Source: Palsa-965 sp044448685
GTDB lineage: Bacteria; Bacteroidota; Bacteroidia; Palsa-965
Length of the DNA stretch: 64,000 bases
Assembly (NCBI GenBank): GCA_044448685.1
Contig: JBIOHC010000011.1
Span: 1 to 64,000, forward strand
Direction: 5' to 3'
Made by a program: the position numbers and the translations under genes. Below the pieces are notes generated by a model that saw only the letters and a list, made by a program, of their open reading frames with translations, did not search any database and was not told where the DNA came from. Each line of letters opens with the position of its first letter. The first letter of the stretch is position 1. Below, piece by piece: positions 50,724-59,626 of the stretch.

Positions 50724-51745
50724 AATAAATTCATGTGTTCAAAAACAGGTTCGAGCGGTATGGCATTAAAACACTTGAAATCCTGGTAGTGACAAACTGC
50801 ATTACCATCCTTGGTGCATGGTCTGCATCCGAGTGTAACGGAAAAAATGCGGCTTTGGGCATGGTGCAAACGGTATCCATACCGTTCATCGGTGGGCCCG
50901 AAAAAAACAAGAGCCGGAGTGCCGACACTTTCACTGAGGTGAGCAAGTCCGGAATCATTCCCCATTGAAAACATAGCGGAGGCAAGAATAAGCCCGGCTT
51001 CTGCGAGGCTTGTCTTACCGCACAGATTATGATAAAGCCCTTTACCAGGATATTTATCTGCAAGGGCCTGAGCTTCGGTGTACTTATTTCCGTCACCCAG
51101 AAAATAAACTTCATCAGCCAGTTCTTCATCCCTTATATAACGCAGGATTTCCTCTGTTTTGTATAAAGGCAGTTCTTTTGCCGGATAAGATGACCCCAGA
51201 CAAAGTGCAATGCTTCTCTTTTTGCTGGAAATGAGGGGGATAGAGGGGGTGAAACGGGCCGGATCAATATCCTTACCCATTTTTTGAAGGGCAAAGCTTA
51301 CACAATCTGCGAAAGCCCGGTACCGGTTTGGGAGATCCCCGGGAAACAATTCAAGACTGCTGTTCCTTCCCCTTATTCTGCTTTGCCAAACAAGTATTGT
51401 TCTTTGAAAGCTTTGCTTTTTCCAGCTAAAATATGGACAATGAAAATGAATGGCAGTCCAGCGGCCCAGCAAAAAAGTGCGAAGAGATTTCTGCAGATCA
51501 ATCACTACATCATAGGAGGTAGCAGCCTCCTTTATGATTCTACGATGTTCCTGAAAAGATTGATCGGATGCTATTTCATGTGTATGAACAAAAGGGAAGG
51601 AATGCTGAACAAGTTCCAGCATATTCTTACGTCCGAACCAGTGAATCTCGGCCAGTGGTTCGGCTTGTCTGATCATATCAATAGCTACCGTAGCAAGTAC
51701 TACATCTCCCACTCCGGCAGTACGAAACAGGGCTACGGAATACAC
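50711..51745 (-). CDS. GT9 heptosyltransferase
   Basis: This is a 344-residue protein. It opens with the GT9 pattern LFRTAGVGDVVLATVAIDMI (nucleotide-sugar domain entry), has IHWFGRKNMLELV, SYDVVIDLQKSLRT, SIALCLGSSYPAKELPLYKT, and the C-terminal donor motif SMGNDSGLAHLSESVGTPAL followed by FFGPTDERYGY. It adds heptose to the LPS inner core. It lies between a SprB-repeat adhesin gene, whose end it overlaps by 13 nt, and waaA, which it overlaps by 13 nt. The member cannot be assigned to WaaC or WaaF without a tree. Confidence 0.88.
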   Translation of the reverse strand: MYSVALFRTAGVGDVVLATVAIDMIRQAEPLAEIHWFGRKNMLELVQHSFPFVHTHEIASDQSFQEHRRIIKEAATSYDVVIDLQKSLRTFLLGRWTAIHFHCPYFSWKKQSFQRTILVWQSRIRGRNSSLELFPGDLPNRYRAFADCVSFALQKMGKDIDPARFTPSIPLISSKKRSIALCLGSSYPAKELPLYKTEEILRYIRDEELADEVYFLGDGNKYTEAQALADKYPGKGLYHNLCGKTSLAEAGLILASAMFSMGNDSGLAHLSESVGTPALVFFGPTDERYGYRLHHAQSRIFSVTLGCRPCTKDGNAVCHYQDFKCFNAIPLEPVFEHMNLLCKA

Positions 51746-54700
51746 ACTATTTTTTCCGTATAGATGATTCCCCCCATAGTCATACGTAGTATATATGTTC
51801 CCTGGCCAAGATGATGCTCAGAAGTCTTCAGTAGATAGCTATGGTCTCCGCTGTCTTCCCGGTTGTGCAGAATCGAAACAAGACGCTCTCCAAGCAGGTT
51901 ATAAACTTCTATACTCACATCACCCGGACTCTGTAAGGAATAGTTTACAGTAAGCCCGTCATTGAATGGATTTGGTGATACACGCAGGGAATGGGTCGGG
52001 GTTGAATATGGTATAATACCGGTACCGAGTGTTGAGTCAGGACGTATATGAGCCGAATCGACTCTATAATCCAGATTTTTGTACATCTCCGTTGTGATAA
52101 TCGTACGTAAATACTGACGCGTCATTCCAAGACCCGGTATGTCAACCCAGATAGCATAATTTCCGGCAGGTACATTTCCGAAATGGTATTTACCGGTGGT
52201 ATCTGTCGTTGTATGTGCAACTACAATTCCTCCCGGATGCTGCTCCAGGTTTACATCCAGCCCTGGAATAGGGTCACCCGGCGCCTGTACCCCCGGATTG
52301 GTGATGAAGTGACGGGGTACATAACCGTTACCTGCAATGACAAATCCGGCCAGGGTACCGCCACCTGTTGTGGGGGCAAGTTCATACATTACAATATTGG
52401 CTGTGTCAATAGTTCCGCAAGGGGCATTGACAATTGCTGCACTGTCCCACATCACAGCATGCTTGCTGTATGTTTTAAATACATTCGGATAAGTGACCTT
52501 GTTGGCAACAGCATAAACAAGAAGCTTGGTGCCGATAGAGTTTATGAATTTGTATTTGCCATTGGAAATAGCAACACTGTCCACAATATGCTGACGTTTG
52601 AGTATAGAGTCATACTGGACAAGATACGCCCAGCCAGAATTGATATTTCCGGAAACAGGTGCGGTGACTGTTCCGCTGATGGTAGGGGATATAAGCGCCC
52701 CTACAGTTGCAGGTCCGCTGACAGTACAACCGTGCGCATCCGTCAGGCTGCAGGTATAGGTGCCTGAACAGACATTGCTTACAACAGCAGTGCTTTGGTT
52801 GCCCGGCATCCATGAATAGCTATAAGGTGTCGTTCCTCCGGCCGTTGCTCCGCTCATAGAACCGGTGCATACGCCTCCGCATGACGTATTGACTGTAGTT
52901 ATAGTATTTGTCAGTACAGCAGGTTGTGTAATGGTAGCTCCGACTACGGTACCACATCCGTTTGCATCATTAACAAAACAGGTATAGGTTCCTGCACAAA
53001 GGCCGGAAGCACTGGCTCCGGTTCCGCCTGAAGGAGACCAGGAATAGACGTAGGGAGCTGTTCCTCCGCTTGCCGTCATAGCCGAACTTCCGTTACAAAG
53101 GCCGTTACATGTGACATCCGCATTGGTAACATTACCGATAAGTGGAGCAGGATTCGTAAGAGTTACAGTAAAGGTGTAGAAACACCCTGCCATATCCGTT
53201 ACCTTACAAGTATAAGTCAATGCGGATAAGCCCATCGCAGTATAAGAAGTGCCTCCTGAAGGAGTCCAGCTGTATGTATAATTTGATGCTCCGCCAGAAG
53301 CTGAAATAGTGGCGGTTCCAGTATTGCCTCCGTAACAAACCGGATTAACACTGGTAAAGGTAGCCGTGATTGCAGTATGCTGCGTAATTGTTGTTGTTAC
53401 TGCTTTGGTACAACCTTGTGCATCGCCGATCGTACATGTATAGGTTCCTGCTGAAAGTCCGCTTGCTGTCGTTGACGTGCCGCCACTTGGTGTCCAGTTG
53501 TACACATAGGATGGTGTTCCTCCCGAAGCGGTAATCGTTGCAGAACCGGTGCTGCCCCCGTTACAGGCAACATTCACCGTGGAGATAGTACCTGCTAAAA
53601 CAGGAGGATCAACCAGTGTTGCCGTTGCATTGGCCATACACCCGTTTGCATCCTTTACCAGCACGGTATAAGTGCCGGCAGCCAGACTGCTGGCTGTTGA
53701 TGCTGTGCCGCCGCTGGGCGACCAGGAATAAGTATAAGGAGCTGTGCCCCCGGTTACAGTAGAAGAACAGGCTCCACTGGCTGTTCCATAACAGGTGATA
53801 TTGGAAGGAGAGGTTGTAACACTTGGCGCACCTGTGTTGGTTACAGTGATGGTCGTAGATTTTATACATCCGTAATTATCTGTTACAGTAGCTGTATACG
53901 TCCCGTAAGGAACAGCTGTAACAGAAGCGGTAGACGAAGCTACCGGCGACCAGGAATAAGTATACGGAGAAGTTCCACCCGCCACATTTCCGAGGGATGC
54001 AGATCCGTTGGAATTACCGCAGGTGGCCTGGGTCATGGAAGGGGCAAAAACGATAGGGCCGGGTTGTGAAATAGTTCCGGTAGTGTTGGTCGGACACCCA
54101 TGGGAATCTTTAATGGCACAGGTATAAGTACCGGCCCCAAGACCGGAAGCGGTGACGGCTGTTCCACCGGAAGGGGACCATGAATATGTATATGGACTGG
54201 TACCACCACTTGGCATAACGGTGAGTGTGCCGGTATTGCCTCCGTTGCAAAGTACATTCATCTGGCTGGAAACATAGGCACTCAGTGGAGCGGGAGAACT
54301 GATACTGAGTGTTTCAGGAGTGGCATAACATCCATTTGCATCGTTGATGAAACAGGTATAGGTGCCCATACCAAGGTTGGAAGCTGTAGGAGCTGTGCTC
54401 CCTGTTGAATTCCATGAATAACTGTAAGGTGCTGTTCCTCCTGACGGTACAATTGTTCCCGATCCGTCACTGGTTCCATAGCAGCTGCAATTAGTCTGAT
54501 TAACAGTATAGGTAAGGGCCGTAGCAGGCTGGGTAATCGTTACACTGGCTGTTGCAGGGCACCCCATCCCGTCATTGACATGGCAGGTATAGGTGCCTGG
54601 AGCAAGTCCGGTGGCCGAAGGGTTCGCGCCTCCTGAAGGAGACCAGGAATAGGAAAAGGAGTTATCCCCGCCTGATGCGGTTGCATTAGCCGTACCATTT

Positions 54701-55275
54701 GCGTATCCTGTGCAGGTTACATTTGTTGAAGTGGCTGTGGCCACCACTTGTGCCGGATTGGTAACACTGCCTGTCTGAGAAGCAGCACACCCGTTTGCAT
54801 CGGTCACATGTAAAGTATAATTCCCGGCAGGAATATTGGATAATACACTGCTTGTGCCGGCTACCGGAGACCAACTGTATGTATAAGGACCAGTTCCCCC
54901 GCTTACTGTCGCATATTCTGATCCTGTAGAGGCTCCGAAACACCCCGGGCTGCTTGGAAACATACTGATGGTAAATGCAGAAGGGGCTGTTACAGTAATG
55001 GTTTTACTCTGACTAAGTCCGGTATAGTCTGTTACCTTGACCGTATAGGTACCGGCACATAAGCCGGTAGCCGAAGAGCCTGTGCCACCCGAAGGAGACC
55101 AGGAATAGGTATACGGTGTTGTTCCACCCGACACAACAGTGGTTCCGCCCCCGTTACAGGATCCGGGACAGGTGCAATTGACGGCAGTGGCAGTGACATT
55201 TGGGCCCTGGGCATAGAAGCCGGTTAAACTCAGAATCAGGAATAAGAGCGTGCTGAAGGAGTAGCGTGTTTTCAT
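51733..55275 (-). CDS. SprB-repeat adhesin exported by T9SS
   Basis: This 1180-residue protein has a signal peptide (about 1-22). About eleven SprB repeats of roughly 76 residues follow, each with C.G...G......GG..PY.YSW.PSGG....A..L.AGTYT..V.D..GC. Two carboxypeptidase-regulatory-like domains come next (for example NINSGWAYLVQYDSILKRQH, TDTTGKYHFGNVPAGNYAIW), and the end is a T9SS sorting domain (LRVSPNPFNDGLTVNYSLQS). SprB of Flavobacterium is a mobile surface adhesin for gliding. Here the length is shorter, so surface adhesion is likelier than a sure gliding role. The gene overlaps the heptosyltransferase by 13 nt. A near-consensus minus-strand -7 lies at about 55327-55319. Confidence 0.93.
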   Translation of the reverse strand: MKTRYSFSTLLFLILSLTGFYAQGPNVTATAVNCTCPGSCNGGGTTVVSGGTTPYTYSWSPSGGTGSSATGLCAGTYTVKVTDYTGLSQSKTITVTAPSAFTISMFPSSPGCFGASTGSEYATVSGGTGPYTYSWSPVAGTSSVLSNIPAGNYTLHVTDANGCAASQTGSVTNPAQVVATATSTNVTCTGYANGTANATASGGDNSFSYSWSPSGGANPSATGLAPGTYTCHVNDGMGCPATASVTITQPATALTYTVNQTNCSCYGTSDGSGTIVPSGGTAPYSYSWNSTGSTAPTASNLGMGTYTCFINDANGCYATPETLSISSPAPLSAYVSSQMNVLCNGGNTGTLTVMPSGGTSPYTYSWSPSGGTAVTASGLGAGTYTCAIKDSHGCPTNTTGTISQPGPIVFAPSMTQATCGNSNGSASLGNVAGGTSPYTYSWSPVASSTASVTAVPYGTYTATVTDNYGCIKSTTITVTNTGAPSVTTSPSNITCYGTASGACSSTVTGGTAPYTYSWSPSGGTASTASSLAAGTYTVLVKDANGCMANATATLVDPPVLAGTISTVNVACNGGSTGSATITASGGTPSYVYNWTPSGGTSTTASGLSAGTYTCTIGDAQGCTKAVTTTITQHTAITATFTSVNPVCYGGNTGTATISASGGASNYTYSWTPSGGTSYTAMGLSALTYTCKVTDMAGCFYTFTVTLTNPAPLIGNVTNADVTCNGLCNGSSAMTASGGTAPYVYSWSPSGGTGASASGLCAGTYTCFVNDANGCGTVVGATITQPAVLTNTITTVNTSCGGVCTGSMSGATAGGTTPYSYSWMPGNQSTAVVSNVCSGTYTCSLTDAHGCTVSGPATVGALISPTISGTVTAPVSGNINSGWAYLVQYDSILKRQHIVDSVAISNGKYKFINSIGTKLLVYAVANKVTYPNVFKTYSKHAVMWDSAAIVNAPCGTIDTANIVMYELAPTTGGGTLAGFVIAGNGYVPRHFITNPGVQAPGDPIPGLDVNLEQHPGGIVVAHTTTDTTGKYHFGNVPAGNYAIWVDIPGLGMTRQYLRTIITTEMYKNLDYRVDSAHIRPDSTLGTGIIPYSTPTHSLRVSPNPFNDGLTVNYSLQSPGDVSIEVYNLLGERLVSILHNREDSGDHSYLLKTSEHHLGQGTYILRMTMGGIIYTEKIVCIP

Positions 55276-55341
55276 GAATATGTATTTGGAGAAAAGCAGT
55301 ATCGGGAATTTTATATTTCAAAGAATAAATATAGGAAAAAT

Positions 55342-55791
55342 TCAGATCCTTACTTTCACAATCACCTTCCTTATTTTGGCACGCGTATGGTGTTTCACAC
55401 CGGGCATATGCAGGTCGTCCGGAAAAAATATAGCAAAGGTCCCGCTCTTTAATTCGAAAAAGGACATCTTATCTGCATATAAGGCATAGTCATCCTTGTC
55501 ATTGTATGCCTTGACAGGTTCCTGTTTGTACAAAGTACTGACACCTATCTGCTCCGACCCATTGAGCATATACTGGATATCCAGATATTTACGGTGAGCT
55601 TCAAGGGCACATTCCTGCTCCTCCTTTGTTTCATATTCACTTATGATGGCAAAAAGATCTTCTCCTTCAATTTCCTGCTTGCCCGGTTCCATTCCGTTAA
55701 AATCGGTGTTCTTTATATAATCCAGACCTTTGGCAATACGGGATCCCACAGGGGCATAAAGGGAAGCATTTTCAACTTTGTCGTAAATCAT
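55342..55791 (-). CDS. YhcH/YjgK/YiaL family protein
   Basis: This is a 149-residue cupin-like soluble protein. The family pattern is clear: IYDKVENASLYAPVG, GLDYIKNTDF, GEDLFAIISEYETK, E.CALEAHRKYLDIQYML, GSEQIGVSTLY and the C-terminal AIFFPDDLHMPGVKHHTRAK with KVIVKV. The family includes sugar-related proteins (NanQ anomerase, EbgC-like). The H and D/E positions of the metal site (E.HRKYLDI, DDLHMPG) are present. It likely acts on an unidentified sugar. It lies head-to-head with the hydrolase gene. Confidence 0.92.
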   Translation of the reverse strand: MIYDKVENASLYAPVGSRIAKGLDYIKNTDFNGMEPGKQEIEGEDLFAIISEYETKEEQECALEAHRKYLDIQYMLNGSEQIGVSTLYKQEPVKAYNDKDDYALYADKMSFFELKSGTFAIFFPDDLHMPGVKHHTRAKIRKVIVKVRI

Positions 55792-55894
55792 GATTGGAAA
55801 ATGAAATGAATAATAGAGAGCCTAAAGATAAAGGATTCATGAAAAGGATCGGTTATTCTGTATGCATTTCTTTTCAGCAGATTCAATATAATGT

Positions 55895-55902
55895 TACTTT
55901 TG
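55895..55902 (+). promoter_or_regulatory. Promoter -7 element 5 nt before the hydrolase ATG
   Basis: TACTTTTG is an exact -7 match ending 5 nt before ATG 55908. It supports 55908 as the start and predicts a leaderless or near-leaderless transcript. Confidence 0.5.
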
Positions 55903-55907
55903 GCCAC

Positions 55908-57719
55908 ATGAGAATGAATCCTATTCGACACGGTAATTACCGAACACTGATCTGTTCCTTGTGTTTCTTAGTTTTATACGGGGCCGGCCCAGCCAGCGCT
56001 CAGCAATCAACAAGCAGCACCCCAGCCACACAAACAGATACATCAGCTCAGGCAAAAAAAACGGCACTTAAACATCCGCAGGAACCTCTGCCTCCTTTTC
56101 CCTATATAAATGAAGAGGTGTTAATAGAAAATACCCCTGCAAAAGTTAAACTGGCCGGTACGCTCAGTATGCCTTCCGAAGGAACATCATTTCCTGCCCT
56201 TATTTTGATTACCGGATCCGGACCCCAGGACAGGAATGAGGAATTATTCGGGCATAAGCCCTTCCTGCTCCTGGCTGATTATCTGTGCCGCCGGGGATTT
56301 GCAGTGCTACGTTACGATGACAGAGGTACCGCAAAAAGTACCGGCGATTTTGCGTCATCTACCACAGCTGATTTTGCAGGCGATGTGAAGGCTGCCGTCA
56401 CCTATCTGAAATCAAGACCCGAAATCAACTGCCACCTGATTGGCTTGCTGGGACATAGTGAAGGTGGAATGATAGCTCCTATGATTGCCTCTGAAGATAA
56501 AGATATTGCATTCCTTGTGCTCCTCGCCGGGCCAGGAATTAAATGTGCTGAACTCCTCACCCTGCAAAGTGCTGCTGTAGCCCGTTCTATGGGAGCCAGT
56601 GATTTACAGATAGCCCTTGCATCAGGAATGAACAAAAAAATATATGCCTGGGCTCAGCTTGATGGTACAGCCGGTGCAGATTCCACACGTAATTATTTGC
56701 TGAAAAGCGGAATGACAAAAGAAATGGTTGAAAAGCAGGTAAAAGCGGTCAGCTCAGCCTGGTTTAAATATTTTATTTCATTCGACCCGGCAGTGTATCT
56801 CAGCAAAGTAACCTGCCAGGTACTTGCCTTAAACGGAACCAAAGATATTCAGGTGCCTTACAAGGAAAATCTGGAAGGTATTCATGCGAGCCTGCAAAAA
56901 GCGCAGAACGGACATTTAACCGCTCATGAATTTCCGGGACTCAATCACCTCTTCCAGCATTGCGATAAATGTACCGTTGCCGAATATGCCGTGCTTGAAC
57001 AGACAATGGATCCTGAAGTGCTTTCTTATGTTGGGCAATGGCTCAGAGATTCTGTCCTCAATGCACCTGACAGGTTATATGAAATGGCTGTAAAGCAAAC
57101 CTGTAAGCCAGAAGCAATGGATGTTTACAAATACCTGACACGGATTGATTCCTCCAATAAAGAACTGGTGCGTACAAAGATCAAAGGAGAAGAATATATA
57201 CTCATGCTGGCCTGGAAACAGAATGTATCATTCTACAAGAATGATCCGTCAACCGGATTTTTCAATACCGGGAATTATCCTGTATGGGTTACTGCTGCTC
57301 CTGACCTGAAACAGAAAATTAAAGCACTCAATCCCGGAGACAGGGATTTACGTTTAAGACAATTGCTGGGCCTTCCTCCTCATGCGCAGTATTCTTCTTT
57401 CGTGGAGTTTTGGGTAAGACCGGCAGATTTATTCAGACCCTGCCCCGATAAGGAAATAAGCGATGCCCAATGTGATTTATGTTTTCCCTCCGGGACAGAT
57501 TCCATACACATCAGCTGGATCAACACGAACAGGATAAGCCGATATTATAATTGCGAAGCAGGTGATAACTATCCCTGGACCCAGCTGGGATATACATATG
57601 ACTGGAATGCCGGCAATAAATCGCATATCGGGTTAAGCGAATTTGTTATCTATCCCAACCGCTCCGTCCGGATCAGGAAAATTTATACAACAAAGGAATA
57701 TCTGGGGGAAACCAAATAA
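55908..57719 (+). CDS. Exported alpha/beta hydrolase (serine peptidase-like)
   Basis: ATG 55908 (603 aa) starts a signal peptide after the -7 element at 55895 (leader about 15-32, ending GPASAQ); an upstream in-frame ATG at 55794 would place the signal internally. The alpha/beta fold shows LILITGSGPQDRNEELFGHK, FAVLRYDDRGTAKSTGDF, the nucleophile elbow GHSEGG, DIQVP with the acid, and FPGLNHLFQH with the catalytic histidine. It resembles the Bacteroidota family of exported DUF/acyl-peptidase-like hydrolases. An additional C-terminal region of about 220 residues with no clear family follows. Substrate unknown. Confidence 0.85.
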   Translation: MRMNPIRHGNYRTLICSLCFLVLYGAGPASAQQSTSSTPATQTDTSAQAKKTALKHPQEPLPPFPYINEEVLIENTPAKVKLAGTLSMPSEGTSFPALILITGSGPQDRNEELFGHKPFLLLADYLCRRGFAVLRYDDRGTAKSTGDFASSTTADFAGDVKAAVTYLKSRPEINCHLIGLLGHSEGGMIAPMIASEDKDIAFLVLLAGPGIKCAELLTLQSAAVARSMGASDLQIALASGMNKKIYAWAQLDGTAGADSTRNYLLKSGMTKEMVEKQVKAVSSAWFKYFISFDPAVYLSKVTCQVLALNGTKDIQVPYKENLEGIHASLQKAQNGHLTAHEFPGLNHLFQHCDKCTVAEYAVLEQTMDPEVLSYVGQWLRDSVLNAPDRLYEMAVKQTCKPEAMDVYKYLTRIDSSNKELVRTKIKGEEYILMLAWKQNVSFYKNDPSTGFFNTGNYPVWVTAAPDLKQKIKALNPGDRDLRLRQLLGLPPHAQYSSFVEFWVRPADLFRPCPDKEISDAQCDLCFPSGTDSIHISWINTNRISRYYNCEAGDNYPWTQLGYTYDWNAGNKSHIGLSEFVIYPNRSVRIRKIYTTKEYLGETK

Positions 57720-57731
57720 GCAGTCTGCTTG

Positions 57732-58865
57732 TCACTTGCCAAAATTGGATGAGGCGCCCATCTTTGTTTTCTCATCCAGAACCGAGATGACGGCCTTTTC
57801 AAGACTTTCTATAGGTATGACTTCTGTTTTCCAGCCAACCGGATATGTAATATGGCCCCCTGTTTTCTTAACCTGTTCGCAGAGAAGATAACCGGGCCCG
57901 TCTTTTTCAAGCTCAAATGTTTTTTCAACCACAAATCGTCTCACCACTTTATCCCCTTCAGGGCTCAGGAGAAATACCTTATAGGTGATATCGAGCACTT
58001 CCTTTGCATCTTTAAGAGAGCGTGTTACAGAAGCAGCCTGTCCTTTCCATTCAAACTGAGCAATAGGTACAGTTCCTATTTCCATATCTTCTTTCGGTAG
58101 TTGAGATTGCTGATAAGCGGTCTTAACAACAGCAAAAACACTGTCGGCATGTTTATAATCCCGGAGTGCATTATAAGATTTCATAAGTTTATACCTGATT
58201 TCATAATCATCCGGTTTGAGGATACTGGCTTCGGAATAAGCAACAGCCGATTTTTCATTGTTCCTGGTGAACGTGAATTCAAGCTGGCCTATAGACATCA
58301 AAGTCTGCATATAATATTGCCTGCCGGATGGAATATGTTTTTTAGCTTCATAGTAAGCTTCAAGTGCTTTCTCAAATTCCTTACGGTCATGATAAATGGC
58401 GGCAATCCAGTAATAGGATTCAGGATAAGTTTCCTTCAGCTTAATTGATTCCTGAAAAACAGCAAGTGCTTTTTCAGGCTGTTTGCTATAATAGTAAGCC
58501 AGCCCTTTTTCATTCATGTATTCCTGATTGCCCGGATCTTTCAGAAGAGCCTTGTCAAGTTCTTCAATTGCCTTGTCATATTTTTTCATGTATCGGAGGG
58601 AAAGTCCCTTGTCGAAATGAACAGCCCCATTATCCAGGCCCCTGGCCATAGCTTTGTCATAAAATGAAATAGCCTTTTCATCATTTTCAAGTTGAAAGAA
58701 AGCGAATCCTACCATACATAACTGCTCGGCAGTAAGCTTGTCTTCATCTTTTTCGAATTTGCTCAGCTCCTTATAATTATGCCCTTTGTATAATTCTTCT
58801 GCAGTTTGAGCACAGAGTGAGGTCCCCAGGATGAGTAAACACAGAAATAAGGGAAGGCCTTTCAT
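57732..58865 (-). CDS. Exported TPR protein
   Basis: This 377-residue protein has a signal peptide (MKGLPLFLCLLILGTSLCAQ). Five to six TPRs follow (for example NDEKAISFYDKAMARG, KYDKAIEELDKALLKDPG, PEKALAVFQESIKLKETYPE). The C-terminal third (about 260-377) is a beta-rich, uncharacterised domain containing FEWKGQAASVTRSLKDAKEV and GHITYPVGWKTEVIPIESLE. A periplasmic protein-interaction role is likely. It is convergent with the hydrolase gene. A TACTTTAG at 58878-58871 (minus) lies 5 nt before the ATG, possibly another very short leader. Confidence 0.8.
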   Translation of the reverse strand: MKGLPLFLCLLILGTSLCAQTAEELYKGHNYKELSKFEKDEDKLTAEQLCMVGFAFFQLENDEKAISFYDKAMARGLDNGAVHFDKGLSLRYMKKYDKAIEELDKALLKDPGNQEYMNEKGLAYYYSKQPEKALAVFQESIKLKETYPESYYWIAAIYHDRKEFEKALEAYYEAKKHIPSGRQYYMQTLMSIGQLEFTFTRNNEKSAVAYSEASILKPDDYEIRYKLMKSYNALRDYKHADSVFAVVKTAYQQSQLPKEDMEIGTVPIAQFEWKGQAASVTRSLKDAKEVLDITYKVFLLSPEGDKVVRRFVVEKTFELEKDGPGYLLCEQVKKTGGHITYPVGWKTEVIPIESLEKAVISVLDEKTKMGASSNFGK

Positions 58866-58990
58866 GATTGCTAAAGTAGGTGATTAGGCTAAAATAATCT
58901 TTTATCATTTACCCCGCCCACATTAGGGAATGTTATTTAACTTAACTTGCCTGTTGAATACAAGTCCCTTATCTGACTAAACTTTCGGTT

Positions 58991-59512
58991 ATGGCAATAC
59001 GAACAAAGACCTCGGGACAACGGGAAGTTGAACGCATGCGTCAGAAGAATAAAATTGTAATAAGTGATTTTTCAGTCTGTTACTATTGTAAAACTACCGG
59101 GCTTAATGAAGCTGAACAGTTTTGCCCGAATTGCGGTTTCCCGCAAAGAGGAACAGATTTTGAGCAGAAGAAATTTATCCGGGCTCAGAAATTCGCAAAG
59201 CAAAGACTGGAGGATATGCAGATGGCTGTTGTGAAGGCAAGGAACACCTTATTTCTGATAGGAGGCCTCACCATTATACCGTATCTTATCACCTCCATGC
59301 AACTAGGGGATGGTTCCATAATGGTAATCGGAACAATGTTGGCCCTGTGCTATCTTGGTCTGGCACTATGGAGTCGTAAACAACCATTTTCTGCAATCCT
59401 CACCGGAATGATCCTTTATGTAAGTATGTGGGTATTATACTGTATTGCAGATCCGTCAAATATATACAGGGGTATTTTTTACCGGATTATGGCCATAAGC
59501 GCTTTGTATTAA
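58991..59512 (+). CDS. Zinc-ribbon membrane protein, C-terminus cut by an in-frame stop
   Basis: This 173-residue protein has a CxxC...CxxC zinc ribbon (about 30-50; CYYCKTTGLNEAEQFCPNCG) and three to four membrane helices (about 85-170; TLFLIGGLTIIPYLITSM, TGMILYVSMWVLYCI). It stops at TAA 59510-59512 after ISALY. The same frame then continues for 37 codons with a charged, protein-like tail to TAG 59626 (see separate feature), so the stop looks like a recent nonsense change, a sequencing error or a readthrough signal. The next gene, also with a zinc ribbon, starts inside this tail. Confidence 0.8.
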   Translation: MAIRTKTSGQREVERMRQKNKIVISDFSVCYYCKTTGLNEAEQFCPNCGFPQRGTDFEQKKFIRAQKFAKQRLEDMQMAVVKARNTLFLIGGLTIIPYLITSMQLGDGSIMVIGTMLALCYLGLALWSRKQPFSAILTGMILYVSMWVLYCIADPSNIYRGIFYRIMAISALY

Positions 59513-59626
59513 GGGTTCAATGCGGCCAGAGAGTATGAACGGAAGAAAAAAGAAGAAGACCCTAAGGATAACCCGGTACAGTTGGAGGACCCATTGAATG
59601 ACCAGGCAGCAGACAGTACTTTGTAG
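59510..59626 (+). other. In-frame extension after the TAA: candidate lost or readthrough C-terminus
   Basis: Directly after TAA 59510-59512 the same frame reads GFNAAREYERKKKEEDPKDN PVQLEDPLNDQAADSTL before TAG 59624-59626. A tail opening KGFNAAREYE fits the C-termini of related zinc-ribbon membrane proteins, so the original codon was perhaps AAA or AAG (one substitution from TAA). The extension overlaps the CPBP gene start by 29 nt, giving normal operon spacing. Confidence 0.7.

Noticed and set aside
52183..52767. 194-codon frame opposite the SprB adhesin
   Set aside because: Arises from the repetitive adhesin coding sequence on the other strand.
51733..55275. Regularly spaced repeats that could look like a CRISPR or tandem array
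   Set aside because: They are protein-level SprB repeats of about 76 codons with divergent DNA; no spacers or cas genes.
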